The notes under the pieces were generated by a model. That model did not search any database. It had not been told where the DNA came from and saw only the letters and a program-made list of their open reading frames with translations. Shown piece after piece: positions 24,752-32,695 of a DNA stretch of 64,000 bases. The DNA lies in NCBI RefSeq assembly GCF_000306785.1, contig NC_017955.1, positions 4,588,001-4,652,000 of the forward strand. The letters are read 5' to 3'. Position numbers and translations under genes: made by a program. The DNA comes from Modestobacter italicus (lineage in GTDB: Bacteria > Actinomycetota > Actinomycetes > Mycobacteriales > Geodermatophilaceae). The stretch's first letter is position 1. Each line of letters begins with the position of its first letter.

Positions 24752-27700
24752 TCAGCCCGTGGGCCCCGCCGGGGCGGTCTGCCCGTTGGCCACCTGGTAG
24801 GCCTCCACGGCGTCCTGCAGCTGGGCCTGCGCCTGGCCGATCGCCGCGAAGTCCCCGGCCCTGGTCGCGTCGGCGAGGGCGGTCAGCGCGTCGTTGATCG
24901 CGGTCACCGCCGCGTCACGCGCCGCGCTGTCCACCGGTCCGCCACCGCCGTCCGCCGGTGGTGCGGGGGTCGGCGCCGGGGTCTCGCTGGGCGCCGGGGA
25001 CGGCGCCGGTGAGGTAGGCGTGGTCGGTGCCGGGGTCGTGCCGCTGTCGGCGGCCGCGTCCCCGGCGCCGTCACCGAACACCTGGTCCAGCGCCTCGGCG
25101 AACGTGTCGGCGTAGCCGACCTTGTCGCCGTAGTTGACCAGCACCTTCTGCAGCAGCGGGAACGAGTTTTCCGCGGTGCCCTGCACGTACAGCGGTTCGA
25201 CGTAGAGCAGCCCGCTGGTGCCGATCGGCAGGGTGAGCAGGTTGCCGAACACCGCCCGGGAGCTGGCGCTGTCGAACAGCGTGAGCTGGCTGCGGACCTC
25301 GCTGTTGGTGTTGAAGGACTGGAACACCTGCTGCGGTCCGCGGAACTGGGTGTTCCCCGGCAGCTGCAGCACCTGGATCTCGCCGTAGGTGTCCGGGTCG
25401 CTGGACACCGTCATGTAGGCGGACAGGTTCTCCCGCCGCAGCGCGTTGAGCGCGCTGGTCAGCTGGAAGGTGGAGTTGCTCTCCCCCACCCGCTGGCTCA
25501 GCACGTAGTACGGCGGCTGCGGCTCGGTGGTGTTGTTGCTGACCGTCGGGTCGATCGGGACCTGCCAGAAGTCGTTGGCGTTGTAGAAGTCCGACGGGTT
25601 GTCCACGTGGTACTGGGTCAGCACGTCCCGCTGGAGCTTGAACAGGTCCTCCGGGTACCGGAAGTGGCTGCGCAGCTCGTCGCTGATGTCGCTCGCCGGC
25701 TGCACGGTGCCCGGGAACGCCTTCATGTAGGTCTGCAGCACCGGGTCGCTGTCGTCGAAGGCGTACAGCGTGACCGTGCCGTCGTAGGCGTCGACCGTGG
25801 CCTTCACCGAGTTGGACACGTAGTTGACCTGGTCGTTGGGCAGCGCCGAGGTGCCGGTGCCGGTCAGCGAGTCGGTCGTCGCCTCGCCCAGGCTCTGCAG
25901 CGAGGAGTACGGGTAGGCGTCCGAGGTGGTGTAGGCGTCGACGATCCAGGTGATCCGGCCGTCGATGACGGCGGGGTACGGGTCGCCGTCGACCTGCAGG
26001 TAGGGGGCCGCCTTCTCCACCCGGTCCCGCGGGTCGCGGACGTAGAGCACCTTGGAGTCGTTGTTGACGGCGCTGGAGAGCAGGAAGTTCCGCTCGCGGT
26101 AGTAGATGGCGTAGGTCAGCTGCCGGAAGAAGCTGCCGATCGACACCCCGCCCTCGCCGTCGTAGGTGTTGTTCACCTGGCCGTCGGACCCGCTCTGCGG
26201 CCGGTCGAACTCGCGCGGGGAGGCGTCCTCGGCGTTGCCGACGACGGAGTACTCGTCGGTGCCGTTCACGTTGAGCAGCTCGCCGTAGTAGATCCGCGAC
26301 TGGTCGACCTCGATGTTGCCGCGGGTGGGCAGGTCACCGGTGGTGAAGTTGGGCTCACCGCCGGCCTCCCCGGACACCACCTGGTTCGCCGGTGCGGCCA
26401 CGAAGCCGTTGCCGTGGGTGTAGACGGTGTGCTGGTTGATCCAGTTCGTCTGGTTGCCCGACAGCGACGAGGAGTCCAGCTCGCGGGCGGCCACGACGTA
26501 GTCCTGGGTGACCCCGTCGACCGTGTAGCGGTCGATGTCCAGCTTCTCCGGGAAGCCGTAGACGTTGCGGATCTGCTGGCGGGCCAGGAACGTCGCCTGC
26601 AGCACGTTGGGGTCCAGCAGCCGCGCGTTGGAGATCGTGCCGGCGTCGCCGGCCAGGTCCGCCGTGGTCGGCGTGGAGGCGGGGTCGTCGGAGCCGGCGT
26701 CGGTGCCGGTCTCGTCGCCGGAGGCGGTGTCGACGCCGTAGTCGGTGTACTGGACGTCGGAGAGCTGGTAGGCGTCGCGGGTGGACGTCAGGGCCCGCTC
26801 GATGTACGCGGCCTCCTTCTGGTCCGCCGAGGGCCGGACGACGAACTGCTGCATGATCGCCGGGAAGGCGACGCCGATGACCAGGCTGGAGAACAGCAGC
26901 AGCACCAGCGCGGCGGCCGGCAGCACGGTGTTGCGGAAGAAGATGTTGGCGAAGAACGCCACGGCGCAGATCGCCGCGACGAACACCAGGATGTTCTTCG
27001 CCGGCAGCAGCGCGTTGACGTCGGTGTAGGACGCCCCGGTGTAGACCGTGCCCCGGTCGGAGTAGACCGTGCCGTACCGGTCCAGCCAGTACGCGACCGC
27101 CTTGAGCGCCAGGAAGATCCCCAGCAGCACCGACAGCTGCACGCGGGCAGCACCGGTGAGCTTCTGGCCCGGGGTCTGCAGCCGCAGGCCGCCGAAGACG
27201 TAGTGGGTCAGCAGCGAGCCGATCAGCGCCAGCAGGACGATCGCGAACGCGAACCCCAGCGCCAACCGGTAGAAGGGGTAGTCGAAGACGAAGAAGGAGA
27301 TGTCCTTGCCGAACTCTGGGTCGGTGCGCCCGAAGTCGGTGGAGTTGCGGAAGGTCAGCCAGGTCTGCCAGCTGCCCTGCGCGGTGAACCCGGCGAACAG
27401 GCCCAGCACGACGCCGATGGCGGTGAGCACCAGCTTGCGGCGGGGCTCGACCGACTGGCGGTAGCGCTCCAGGTTCTGCTGCTCCAGCGACATCGGCCGG
27501 AACGTGGGGCGGAACCGGTACGCGAGGTGGACCGCGAGGGCGACCAGCCCGCCGGTGGCCACCCCGGCCACGGCGAACAGCAGGGCCCGGGTCTGGACCT
27601 CGGTCCAGAAGACCTCGGTGAAGTTGGTCTCGTCGAACCAGAGGTAGTCGACGTAGACGTTGGTGAGCGTGCCGATGACGGTGAACAGCACCAGCAGCAC

Positions 27701-27772
27701 GGCGACGACGCCGATGACCAGCTTGGCGCGCCGCGACAGCGTCGGCACCGGCACGGGGGGCCGCATGGCCAC
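24752..27772 (-). CDS. UPF0182 family large membrane protein
   Basis: A 1006-residue membrane protein of the COG1615 family. The first 310 residues contain about seven transmembrane helices (near 16-36, 59-80, 112-130, 165-185, 208-228, 250-272 and 280-305). A large extracytoplasmic domain follows, with Tyr-rich family segments. A Thr/Pro linker near 895-935 precedes a short helical tail. The function is unknown although the family is nearly universal in actinobacteria (Rv3193c is the relative I recall). GTG 27772 has AGGAG nine bases upstream; ATG 27766 is the alternative. A sigma-R-like promoter lies 120 bases upstream. Confidence 0.92.
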   Translation of the reverse strand: MAMRPPVPVPTLSRRAKLVIGVVAVLLVLFTVIGTLTNVYVDYLWFDETNFTEVFWTEVQTRALLFAVAGVATGGLVALAVHLAYRFRPTFRPMSLEQQNLERYRQSVEPRRKLVLTAIGVVLGLFAGFTAQGSWQTWLTFRNSTDFGRTDPEFGKDISFFVFDYPFYRLALGFAFAIVLLALIGSLLTHYVFGGLRLQTPGQKLTGAARVQLSVLLGIFLALKAVAYWLDRYGTVYSDRGTVYTGASYTDVNALLPAKNILVFVAAICAVAFFANIFFRNTVLPAAALVLLLFSSLVIGVAFPAIMQQFVVRPSADQKEAAYIERALTSTRDAYQLSDVQYTDYGVDTASGDETGTDAGSDDPASTPTTADLAGDAGTISNARLLDPNVLQATFLARQQIRNVYGFPEKLDIDRYTVDGVTQDYVVAARELDSSSLSGNQTNWINQHTVYTHGNGFVAAPANQVVSGEAGGEPNFTTGDLPTRGNIEVDQSRIYYGELLNVNGTDEYSVVGNAEDASPREFDRPQSGSDGQVNNTYDGEGGVSIGSFFRQLTYAIYYRERNFLLSSAVNNDSKVLYVRDPRDRVEKAAPYLQVDGDPYPAVIDGRITWIVDAYTTSDAYPYSSLQSLGEATTDSLTGTGTSALPNDQVNYVSNSVKATVDAYDGTVTLYAFDDSDPVLQTYMKAFPGTVQPASDISDELRSHFRYPEDLFKLQRDVLTQYHVDNPSDFYNANDFWQVPIDPTVSNNTTEPQPPYYVLSQRVGESNSTFQLTSALNALRRENLSAYMTVSSDPDTYGEIQVLQLPGNTQFRGPQQVFQSFNTNSEVRSQLTLFDSASSRAVFGNLLTLPIGTSGLLYVEPLYVQGTAENSFPLLQKVLVNYGDKVGYADTFAEALDQVFGDGAGDAAADSGTTPAPTTPTSPAPSPAPSETPAPTPAPPADGGGGPVDSAARDAAVTAINDALTALADATRAGDFAAIGQAQAQLQDAVEAYQVANGQTAPAGPTG

Positions 27773-27899
27773 GGTCGGTCTCCTGTCTTTCCTACGACCT
27801 ACGAGGTGGCGAGCACGGGGACCCGGCCACGGGACACGGCGACCGCGATGGGTCCGGACGCCCCGGGGGCGCCGACGGTCGGACCACGGTCCGCTCCGT

Positions 27900-27927
27900 C
27901 AACTGTTCCCGGGGGCGGCGGGTTCCC
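27900..27927 (-). promoter_or_regulatory. Sigma-R/sigma-H-like promoter upstream of UPF0182
   Basis: GGGAAC (27927-27922), an 18-base spacer and GTTG (27903-27900) match the thiol-stress consensus GGGAAT-N18-GTTG with one mismatch. The implied leader is about 120 bases. Confidence 0.4.
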
Positions 27928-27967
27928 GACCGCATCACAAGCAGATCACGGCTCCCTGGCAGGGGGG

Positions 27968-28990
27968 TCAGCAGCCCGGCGGTGTCGTGCCGGCCCGGAG
28001 GTCCGCGAGCGCGGTCAGCGCGTCGTCCAGGGTGGCGACCCGGGCCATCGGCAGGCCCGGCTGTGCGTTCTGCAGCGCCTCGGCGCAGTTGTCCGCCGGG
28101 ACGAGGAACAGCTCGGCGTCGATCTCGCGGGCGGCGACCATCTTCAGCGGGATGCCGCCGATCGGGCCGACCGCGCCGTCGGCGGAGATGGTGCCGGTGC
28201 CGGCGACGACGGCCCCCTCGGTGAGGTCGGTGTCGCCCACCATGTCGATGATCCCCAGGGTCAGCATCAGGCCGGCCGACGGACCGCCCACGTCGTCCAC
28301 CTCGATGTCGACGTCGAAGGGGGCGTAGGGGGTCTGGAGGACCAGCACGCCCAGCGCCGAGCCGCCGCCGTCCGCCGCCGTCCCGGTGGTGACCGTGGCG
28401 GTGCCGGGGGTGCCCAGCCGGGTGTAGGCCACCGGGACCGGGGTGCCCGGCGGGATCGCGGCCAGCGCGGCGGTGAGCGCGTCCTGGGTGGGGGTGGGGG
28501 TGCCGTCGACCGCGGTGATGGCGTCACCCGCCGCCAGCTGCCCCTCCGACGGGGAGTCCGGGGCGAGGTCCTGGACGACGACCTCCTCCGGGTAGCCCAG
28601 CTCGCCGAGCGCCGCACCGCGGGCGGCCTGCTCGGAGGTGAGGAAGGCCTCCCGGTTCTGCGCCTGGGTCTCCTCCACCGACTGGTCGGAGGGGTAGACC
28701 TGCTCGCGCGGTACGACGGTGACCTCGTCGTCGAACCAGCCCTGCACCGCGCCGACGAGGGTGAGCGGCCGGGTCGGGATGCCGACCGTGGTCAGGTTCA
28801 GGTTGCCCGAGGTGTCGTTGGGCTCACGGCCGGTCAGCGAGATGATCGGCGTGCCGTCGATGTCCCCGAGGGTGTTGTAGGTCGGCCCGGGCACCTGGGC
28901 GACGTAGGGCACCGGCAACAGGGCACCGAGCACCCCGAAGACCAGCAGCAGCACCGTCCCGGTGACCAGGACGGTGGTCCGACGGCTCAC
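27968..28990 (-). CDS. PDZ-domain Lon-like serine protease (YlbL family)
   Basis: A 340-residue membrane-anchored protease. There is one N-terminal transmembrane helix (8-27), a PDZ domain (about 135-200) and an S16 Lon-type catalytic domain with Ser238 in DVGGPSAGLML and Lys283 in GGIPLKMVAA, the expected dyad. It should face outward and process secreted or membrane proteins. GTG 28990 has AGGAGGAG directly upstream, next to a 22-bp palindrome. Its relative Rv3194c lies in the same place beside UPF0182. Confidence 0.92.
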   Translation of the reverse strand: MSRRTTVLVTGTVLLLVFGVLGALLPVPYVAQVPGPTYNTLGDIDGTPIISLTGREPNDTSGNLNLTTVGIPTRPLTLVGAVQGWFDDEVTVVPREQVYPSDQSVEETQAQNREAFLTSEQAARGAALGELGYPEEVVVQDLAPDSPSEGQLAAGDAITAVDGTPTPTQDALTAALAAIPPGTPVPVAYTRLGTPGTATVTTGTAADGGGSALGVLVLQTPYAPFDVDIEVDDVGGPSAGLMLTLGIIDMVGDTDLTEGAVVAGTGTISADGAVGPIGGIPLKMVAAREIDAELFLVPADNCAEALQNAQPGLPMARVATLDDALTALADLRAGTTPPGC

Positions 28991-28998
28991 GGCTCCTC

Positions 28999-29020
28999 CT
29001 CGCGGGCGGCCGCCCGCGAG
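28999..29020. promoter_or_regulatory. 22-bp perfect palindrome abutting the protease ribosome site
   Basis: The half-site CTCGCGGGCGG and its exact complement form an uninterrupted palindrome whose edge overlaps the GAGGAG ribosome site of the PDZ protease. It may be an operator or a leader hairpin that limits ribosome access. Confidence 0.45.
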
Positions 29021-29186
29021 CCGGCCGCCCGGGCGTCGGGGGCACGAGGTCAGCGGCGGGTGGCCGCGACGGGCGCACCCGTCGAACGGCGAGCGTAGGT
29101 GACCTCCCTGGGTCGGCGGCCCCGGCGAGTCCGCTGAGGGCGGACGGACAGCCGCCGGGAGGGCGGTCAGCGCGCTCGCGCGCGGC

Positions 29187-29192
29187 TACGGT
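29187..29192 (+). promoter_or_regulatory. -10 box TACGGT for a leaderless metalloprotease mRNA
   Basis: TACGGT lies six bases before ATG 29199, and no ribosome-binding site is present. Confidence 0.5.
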
Positions 29193-29198
29193 GGGTCC

Positions 29199-30614
29199 AT
29201 GAGCGATCTTCCCTTCGGCTTCGGGCTCCCCGACCGCGACCCCGAGAAGCGGGACGAGCCCGGGCAGGGCGGTGGCGCGGGCGGCGACGACCCGTTCGGC
29301 CTCGGCGCGCTGTTCGGGTCGATGGGCGGTGTCGGCCCCGGCGCCGGCAACCCGGCGGACCTGCTGGGCAAGATGCCGCTGTTCGCCGAGCTGCAGAAGC
29401 TGATGAGCTGGTCGGGCGGCCCGGTGAACTGGGACCTCGCCCGGCAGGGCGCGATCAGCCAGCTGGCTCCCGGCCACCAGCCGACGTCGGCCGCCGAGCA
29501 GGCCGCGGTGAGCGAGGCGCTGCGCCTGGCCGACCTGTGGCTGGACCAGGTGACCGAGCTCCCCTCCGGCATCGACCGCGGGCTGGCCTGGTCGCGGGTG
29601 GACTGGGTGGAGCAGACCCTGCCCGCCTGGACCGCCCTGATCGACCCGCTGGCCGAGCGCGTGGTCGCCGCGATGACCAGCGCGCTGCCGGCGGAGGCCG
29701 CCCAGGTGGCCGGCCCGCTGGCCGGGATCATGGGCCAGATGGGCGGGGTCATGTTCGGCGCCCAGGTCGGCCAGGCCCTGGCGAAGCTGGCCGACGAGGT
29801 GACCACCAGCACCGACGTGGGCCTGCCGCTGGGACCCAAGGGCGCCGGCGTGCTGGTGCCGCAGAACGTGACCGCCTTCGGCGCGGGCCTGGACCGGCCC
29901 GAGGACGAGGTGCGGCTGTTCCTCGCCCTCCGCGAGGCCGCCCACCAGCGGCTGTTCGCGCACGTGCCGTGGCTGCGCCAGCAGCTCACCGACGCCGTGC
30001 ACGCCTACGCCCGGGGCATCCACGTCGACCCGGAGGCGATCCAGCGGGGTCTCGACGAGGCGATGAGCGGCATGGAGGGCGGGCTGGACCCCAACGACCC
30101 GGAGAGCGTGCAGCGGCTGCTGGGCAGCGGCGTCCTCGAGCCCGAGGAGACCCCCGAGCAGCAGATGGCGCTGCGCCGGCTGGAGACCCTGCTCGCGCTC
30201 GTCGAGGGCTGGGTGGACAGCGTTGTGTCCGCGGCGGCGGCCGAGCGGCTGCCCGGGCACTCGGCCCTGGCCGAGACGATGCGCCGGCGCCGGGCCTCCG
30301 GTGGGCCGGCCGAGCAGACCTTCGCCACGCTGGTCGGGCTGGAGCTTCGGCCGCGGCGGCTGCGCGACGCCAGCACCGTCTGGGGCGCGATGGCCCAGCA
30401 GCACGGCACCGCCGAGCGCGACCGGCTCTGGTCGCACCCGGACCTGCTGCCGACCTCCGAGGACCTCGACGAGCCGCTGGACTTCGTCGCCCGCCAGGGC
30501 GCGGCCGACCCCTTCGCCGAGCTCACCGACGGCCTGGACCGGCCCGAGGGCGACGACACCGACCGACCCGGCACCGACGGGTCCGGCACCGACGGCACCG
30601 AGCCCAAGGCCTGA
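29199..30614 (+). CDS. Zinc-dependent metalloprotease, DUF2342 family
   Basis: A 471-residue protein with a long Gly-rich N-terminal tail and a helical core. The zinc motif REAAHQRLFAHVPWL (H249, H255) is typical of this actinobacterial family. The acidic, Asp/Gly/Thr-rich tail after 440 is variable. The relative Rv3195 sits in the same order. Substrates are unknown; there is no signal peptide, so it is probably cytosolic. It is convergent with the YgjP-like gene, four bases apart. Confidence 0.88.
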   Translation: MSDLPFGFGLPDRDPEKRDEPGQGGGAGGDDPFGLGALFGSMGGVGPGAGNPADLLGKMPLFAELQKLMSWSGGPVNWDLARQGAISQLAPGHQPTSAAEQAAVSEALRLADLWLDQVTELPSGIDRGLAWSRVDWVEQTLPAWTALIDPLAERVVAAMTSALPAEAAQVAGPLAGIMGQMGGVMFGAQVGQALAKLADEVTTSTDVGLPLGPKGAGVLVPQNVTAFGAGLDRPEDEVRLFLALREAAHQRLFAHVPWLRQQLTDAVHAYARGIHVDPEAIQRGLDEAMSGMEGGLDPNDPESVQRLLGSGVLEPEETPEQQMALRRLETLLALVEGWVDSVVSAAAAERLPGHSALAETMRRRRASGGPAEQTFATLVGLELRPRRLRDASTVWGAMAQQHGTAERDRLWSHPDLLPTSEDLDEPLDFVARQGAADPFAELTDGLDRPEGDDTDRPGTDGSGTDGTEPKA

Positions 30615-30618
30615 CGGC

Positions 30619-31266
30619 CTAATCCACGGAGCCGGGCTCCGGCTCGTCGTCGGCGGGCCCGGCTCCGGCGGCCGGCGGGCCGCCGGAGCCGAACTCCACG
30701 CCCTCCAGGAAGCCCAGCGCCCGCTCGGCCCGCGGGTAGGCGTGCACGAGTGACCAGAAGTGCGCGTTGTGGGTCGGCTCCAGCAGGTGCGCCAGCTCGT
30801 GCACGAGGACGTAGTCCACGACGAACTCGGGCATGCCGCGCAGCCGGCCGGACAGCCGGATCGTGCGGTCGGCCGGGGTGCAGGAGCCCCAGCGGCGGTT
30901 CTGGTTCTCCACCCACCGGACGCTGACCGGCTCCGCCCGGCCGTCGAGGTGGGCCGCGGACAGCTCGCGTGCGCGGGCCATCAGGTCGTCGTCGGACCCG
31001 AGGGTGCGCCGCCGGCGCTCCTCGCGGGTCTGCAGCTTGGCGACCATCTGGTCGACCCAGCGCCGCTCCTCGGCGGCGGTGAACGCCGCGGGGATGAGCA
31101 CGACGGTGCGGCCGTGCTCCCGGTAGGCCGTCACGGTGCGTCGGCGCCGGGCGCTGCGCCGCACCTCGATCTCCCCGGCGACGACCTCGGCGTGCCCAGG
31201 GGCGGTCCGCGCAGCGGGGACGGCGGTCGACGCAGCCGGCGTCCGGCGGTCAGGTCGCTGTTCCAC
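30619..31266 (-). CDS. YgjP-like (M48/DUF45) metallopeptidase
   Basis: A 215-residue predicted metal-dependent hydrolase. It has RWGSCTPADRTIRLSGRL, the zinc motif VHELAHLLEPTHNAHFW (HExxH plus a downstream His) and a family N-terminal beta region (EVRRSARRRRTVTAY). The C-terminal 30 residues are acidic and low complexity. The role of this family is unsettled. I chose GTG 31266 because TACCGT (31278-31273) is six bases upstream; the longer upstream frame is non-coding. Confidence 0.85.
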   Translation of the reverse strand: MEQRPDRRTPAASTAVPAARTAPGHAEVVAGEIEVRRSARRRRTVTAYREHGRTVVLIPAAFTAAEERRWVDQMVAKLQTREERRRRTLGSDDDLMARARELSAAHLDGRAEPVSVRWVENQNRRWGSCTPADRTIRLSGRLRGMPEFVVDYVLVHELAHLLEPTHNAHFWSLVHAYPRAERALGFLEGVEFGSGGPPAAGAGPADDEPEPGSVD

Positions 31267-31272
31267 ACACGC

Positions 31273-31278
31273 ACGGTA
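31273..31278 (-). promoter_or_regulatory. -10 box TACCGT for a leaderless YgjP-like mRNA
   Basis: TACCGT is followed by six bases and GTG 31266, the only plausible start. Confidence 0.5.
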
Positions 31279-31318
31279 ACCGGCCGCCCAGCTGCCGCCC
31301 AGCACGAGGACACCCGGT

Positions 31319-31567
31319 CGTGGACAGGTGCACACGGACAGTGGACACGGCCCGGACCCGTGTCCCCCGGACGGGGGACGGGCCCTCCGCCCTCCACAGG
31401 CCAGGGACGACGTCCGCGCTGGTGGACGGCCTGCCCGCGGGTCCACCGGGGAGCTGCCCACCGGGGCGTCCCCCGCCGGTGCACAGCGACACCCCGACGG
31501 GTCCCCACGCTGTCCACAGTGTTGTCCACAGGCTGTGGGCACCGGTCCCCGCCGCACCTGTGGACGA
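31319..31567. other. Cluster of DnaA-box-like 9-mers in a 340-bp non-coding gap
   Basis: The gap 31267-31606 has no credible gene. It holds TTGTCCACA (31522-31530), the actinobacterial DnaA-box consensus. It also holds CTGTCCACA (31510-31518), TCGTCCACA on the minus strand (31567-31559), CTGTCCACG on the minus strand (31327-31319) and weaker GTCCAC-type words between. Three good sites fall within 58 bases. It is not oriC, since dnaA and dnaN are absent; a DnaA-titrating or DnaA-regulated promoter region is possible. Confidence 0.45.
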
Positions 31568-31606
31568 CGGCTCCGGCACCCGCCCCGCGCTGGCACCCTG
31601 CCGACG

Positions 31607-32695
31607 GTGACCGAGAGCCCGCACCCGCTGCTGCCCCCCACGACACCGGTCCTCCGGCTGGACGCCGGGGTGCTGCAGGTCGGCGGGGCCGACGGCGGCA
31701 CCGGGCTGCGGGTCTCCCCCGCCGGGCCGGCGGTGGCCGCCCTGCTCCGGCGGCTCGACGGCCGCCGCAGCCAGCGCGCGCTGCGGGGGGACGCGACCGC
31801 CGACGGGCTGCCCGGTCAGGTCGTCGACGACCTGCTGGCGGGCCTGCGGGCAGCCGGCCTCGTGCACGACCTGGCCGCGACCGACCTGCTCGCCACCGAC
31901 CCGGGCCCGGCCGCCGGCGCCCGGGCGGCAGCCGAGCTGCCGGCGGCCGTGCCCGGTCGGGAGGACGGCGGCCGGTGGCGGGCGCGCCGGCAGAGCGCGG
32001 TGGTCGTGGAGGGCGCCAACCGGGTGGGGACGCCGCTGGCCGCCGTGCTGGCCGCGAGCGGCGTCGGCAGGGTGCACGTTCGCGACCGGGGCACGACCGC
32101 CGCCGGGGACGCGATCGTCGGCGGGGCTAGCGCCGCCGACGAGGGGCGTCCGCGGTCGCTGGCCGCGGCCGACGCCGTCCGGCGGGCCAGCCCGCTCACC
32201 GACCTGCGCCCGCTCCCGCCGGACACCGCACCCGACCTCGTGGTGCTGACCCGGCCCTGGGCGGCGGTCGACCCGCTCTCGGCAGCGTGGCAGCGCGCCG
32301 GCACGCCCCACCTGGTGGCGACCGTGCGGCAGCAGACCGGGGTCGTCGGCCCGTTCGTGCTGCCCGGCGTCAGCAGCTGCCTGCACTGCGCCGAGGCGTG
32401 GCGTCGGGACGACGACCCGTCCTGGCCCCGGCTGGCCGCCCAGCTGGCCGCCGTCGACGCCGATCCCGGCGGCTCGACGATCACCTGCCTCTTCACCGCC
32501 CTCACTGCGGCGGTCCAGGTGCTCGCCCACCTGGACGGCTCGGGCCAGCCCGCGACCGTCGACGCCACGCTCGAGGTGGGCCCACCGGGCCACCTGCCGC
32601 GGCTGCGCCGGTGGCCGCCGCACCCTTCCTGCGGCTGCGTCCGGCAGGTCCAGGGCGGCGGCGACCGGGACAGGGGACACTGGGCCGGTGACTGA
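31607..32695 (+). CDS. ThiF-like / TOMM cyclodehydratase-type protein
   Basis: A 362-residue protein. Residues 1-90 resemble a winged-helix peptide-recognition (RRE-like) domain. Residues 130-330 form a Rossmann-type E1/ThiF-like domain whose nucleotide loop is degenerate (VEGANRVGTPLAAVLAASGV). Zinc-type cysteines C258/C261 (SSCLHCAEAW) and C342/C344 (SCGC) are present. Relatives are sometimes annotated as TOMM leader-peptide-binding proteins; no precursor peptide or dehydrogenase is nearby. Its 3' end overlaps the ABC1 kinase by eight bases. Rv3196 is the syntenic relative I recall. The start is GTG 31607. Confidence 0.75.
   Translation: MTESPHPLLPPTTPVLRLDAGVLQVGGADGGTGLRVSPAGPAVAALLRRLDGRRSQRALRGDATADGLPGQVVDDLLAGLRAAGLVHDLAATDLLATDPGPAAGARAAAELPAAVPGREDGGRWRARRQSAVVVEGANRVGTPLAAVLAASGVGRVHVRDRGTTAAGDAIVGGASAADEGRPRSLAAADAVRRASPLTDLRPLPPDTAPDLVVLTRPWAAVDPLSAAWQRAGTPHLVATVRQQTGVVGPFVLPGVSSCLHCAEAWRRDDDPSWPRLAAQLAAVDADPGGSTITCLFTALTAAVQVLAHLDGSGQPATVDATLEVGPPGHLPRLRRWPPHPSCGCVRQVQGGGDRDRGHWAGD

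Noticed and set aside
25607-29098. 1163-codon plus-strand frame opposite UPF0182 and the PDZ protease
   Set aside because: It spans two well-supported genes on the other strand, is Val/Gly/Gln-rich and shows no domain. It is a GC-skew artefact.
31320-31610. Short plus-strand frames in the gap before the ThiF-like gene
   Set aside because: They lack ribosome sites and coding bias, and overlap the DnaA-box-like words.
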